Shown one piece after another: positions 7,126 to 7,828 of a DNA stretch of 7,828 nt. The translations under genes and the position numbers were made by a program. This DNA comes from an uncultured Centipeda sp. (lineage in GTDB: Bacteria > Bacillota > Negativicutes > Selenomonadales > Selenomonadaceae), in the NCBI GenBank assembly GCA_937925565.1, contig CALALM010000266.1, positions 1 through 7,828 of the forward strand, given 5' to 3'. Numbering within the stretch: position 1 is the stretch's first letter; each line of letters begins with the position of its first letter. The notes under the pieces are model-generated. The model searched no databases. It was not told where the DNA came from and worked only from the letters and a program-made list of their open reading frames with translations.

Positions 7126-7154
7126 TTGTGAGGAGCGGCGGAATGTGATATAAT
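7126..7154 (+). promoter_or_regulatory. Sigma-70-type promoter of the B12 reactivation-protein gene
   Basis: -35 TTGTGA (7126-7131; 4 of 6 consensus) is followed by a 17-nt spacer and a perfect -10 TATAAT (7149-7154), with TGA forming an extended -10. The predicted start near 7161 leaves a leader of about 41 nt, too short for a cobalamin or SAM riboswitch. Confidence 0.8.
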
Positions 7155-7191
7155 CTCTTAACTTGTGTGTTATAGAGCATTACGGAAAATT

Positions 7192-7196
7192 AGGAG
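7192..7196 (+). promoter_or_regulatory. Ribosome binding site of the B12 reactivation-protein gene
   Basis: AGGAG lies 5 nt before the ATG at 7202 and decides this start over the in-frame ATG at 7232. Confidence 0.75.
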
Positions 7197-7201
7197 AGAT
7201 T

Positions 7202-7828
7202 ATGTTTGAACCGCGTTTTACGACGCTGAATATGAATGAGATTCTAAAGTATCTCGGCTTTCGCGGACAGGAACTGACGGAGGAGATCGCGGCGCAGATC
7301 AAGCGCTGTACGGATGAGGTGCTTGCGGCGGCGACACCGCGCCTGACGTATCGTCACGCTCCTCTTGAAGGTGGGGCTGTGCTCGGCGTGACGTTTGCAG
7401 GGAATGACATCCCACGGATGCTTGAGCCGTGTGAGGAGGCCGTCCTCTTTGGAGCGACGCTCGGTCCCGGTGTCGAGCGGCTGATGATGCGTTATGAGGT
7501 GACAAATGCCGCCGACTCTGTGATCATGGATGCGTGCGCGAGCACGGCGATCGAAAATATCTGCAACAATTTTGAGAGCGATATGCGAAGCGCCGTGGAA
7601 GCGGAGGGGCGCTATCTGACGGATCGATTCAGTCCTGGCTACGGTGATCTTCCGATCACGGAGCAGCCAAAATTTTTTGCGCTGCTCGACATGACGCGGC
7701 GCGTCGGGGTCTCGCTGACACCGACGACGATCATGGTGCCGCGCAAATCCGTGACAGCGATCATGGGCATCGCGCGTACACCGCAGCCACATCGGCCGCC
7801 TGACTGCGAGCACTGCCTGATGTTCCGC
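7202..7828 (+). CDS. Vitamin B12-dependent methionine synthase activation-domain protein (3' end outside window)
   Basis: The frame is open for 209 codons from ATG 7202 to the window edge with no stop, so the gene is cut by the window. The product resembles the C-terminal reactivation domain of MetH (Met_synt_B12 family), here as a separate protein as in many Firmicutes and Thermotoga. That domain binds S-adenosylmethionine and helps remethylate cob(II)alamin after accidental oxidation. Supporting motifs are EEAVLFGATLGPGVE (78-92), the SAM-binding RFSPGYGDLP (142-151; the R-x-x-P-G-Y signature), and SLTPTTIMVPRKSVTAIMGI (171-190), typical of the stand-alone form. Near the edge comes PDCEHC (200-205), the start of a Cys-rich tail common in this group. 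The N-terminal ~45 residues (MNEILKYLGFRG...) are also typical of stand-alone members. Its partner metH probably follows outside the window. A role in reactivating another corrinoid protein is the main alternative. Confidence 0.87.
   Translation, partial: MFEPRFTTLNMNEILKYLGFRGQELTEEIAAQIKRCTDEVLAAATPRLTYRHAPLEGGAVLGVTFAGNDIPRMLEPCEEAVLFGATLGPGVERLMMRYEVTNAADSVIMDACASTAIENICNNFESDMRSAVEAEGRYLTDRFSPGYGDLPITEQPKFFALLDMTRRVGVSLTPTTIMVPRKSVTAIMGIARTPQPHRPPDCEHCLMFR

Noticed and set aside
7046..7201. Possible T-box, tryptophan attenuator or cobalamin/SAM riboswitch in the divergent gap
   Set aside because: Predicted leaders are only about 37 and 41 nt long and contain no leader peptide, terminator hairpin or conserved riboswitch core.
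7244..7813. 189-codon minus-strand frame at the right end
   Set aside because: The + strand frame from 7202 carries the RxxPGY and KSVTAI motifs of a known family plus a promoter and ribosome binding site; the antisense frame has none of these.

Overview
The window is a stretch of bacterial chromosome carrying conserved metabolic genes. It is GC-rich by eye and densely coded, with short intergenic gaps, good Shine-Dalgarno sequences and two textbook sigma-70-type promoters. The Bacillus-type (type B) succinate dehydrogenase/fumarate reductase, a dCache chemoreceptor and a stand-alone methionine synthase activation protein suggest an anaerobic Firmicute of the Negativicutes, most likely a Selenomonas-like organism. 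That assignment rests on recognised gene types and composition, not on a database search.

Layout. Positions 1-2819 (+) hold the end of an sdhCAB-type operon: the last 70 codons of the cytochrome b subunit, the complete flavoprotein SdhA/FrdA and the complete iron-sulfur protein SdhB/FrdB. A hairpin at 2842-2868 follows. Positions 2938-4908 (-) encode a membrane chemoreceptor (MCP) that converges on the sdh operon and has its own terminator at 2895-2915. Positions 5074-6009 (-) encode a bile acid:sodium symporter (BASS) family transporter. It lies 19 nt downstream of trpD (6029-7045, -), and the two appear to form one operon ending at a hairpin plus T-run at 5000-5029. A 156-bp divergent intergenic region (7046-7201) contains two back-to-back promoters, each with a 17-bp spacer and an extended -10. 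From 7202 (+) to the window end runs an incomplete gene for a methionine synthase B12-reactivation-domain protein.

How the genes work together. The Sdh/Frd proteins form a quinone-linked succinate:quinone oxidoreductase. In a succinate- or propionate-forming anaerobe it would probably run as a menaquinol:fumarate reductase. The MCP links an extracytoplasmic signal to CheA/CheW; its ligand pocket resembles the amino-acid-binding dCache type but is altered at three of the six positions examined. TrpD catalyses the second committed step of tryptophan synthesis, yet no other trp gene adjoins it and its partner is a transporter; this orphan trpD-BASS pair is the least expected arrangement here. 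The last gene probably reactivates cobalamin-dependent methionine synthase.

I found no mobile element, CRISPR array, RNA gene or clear new system. The findings are modest second-look items.
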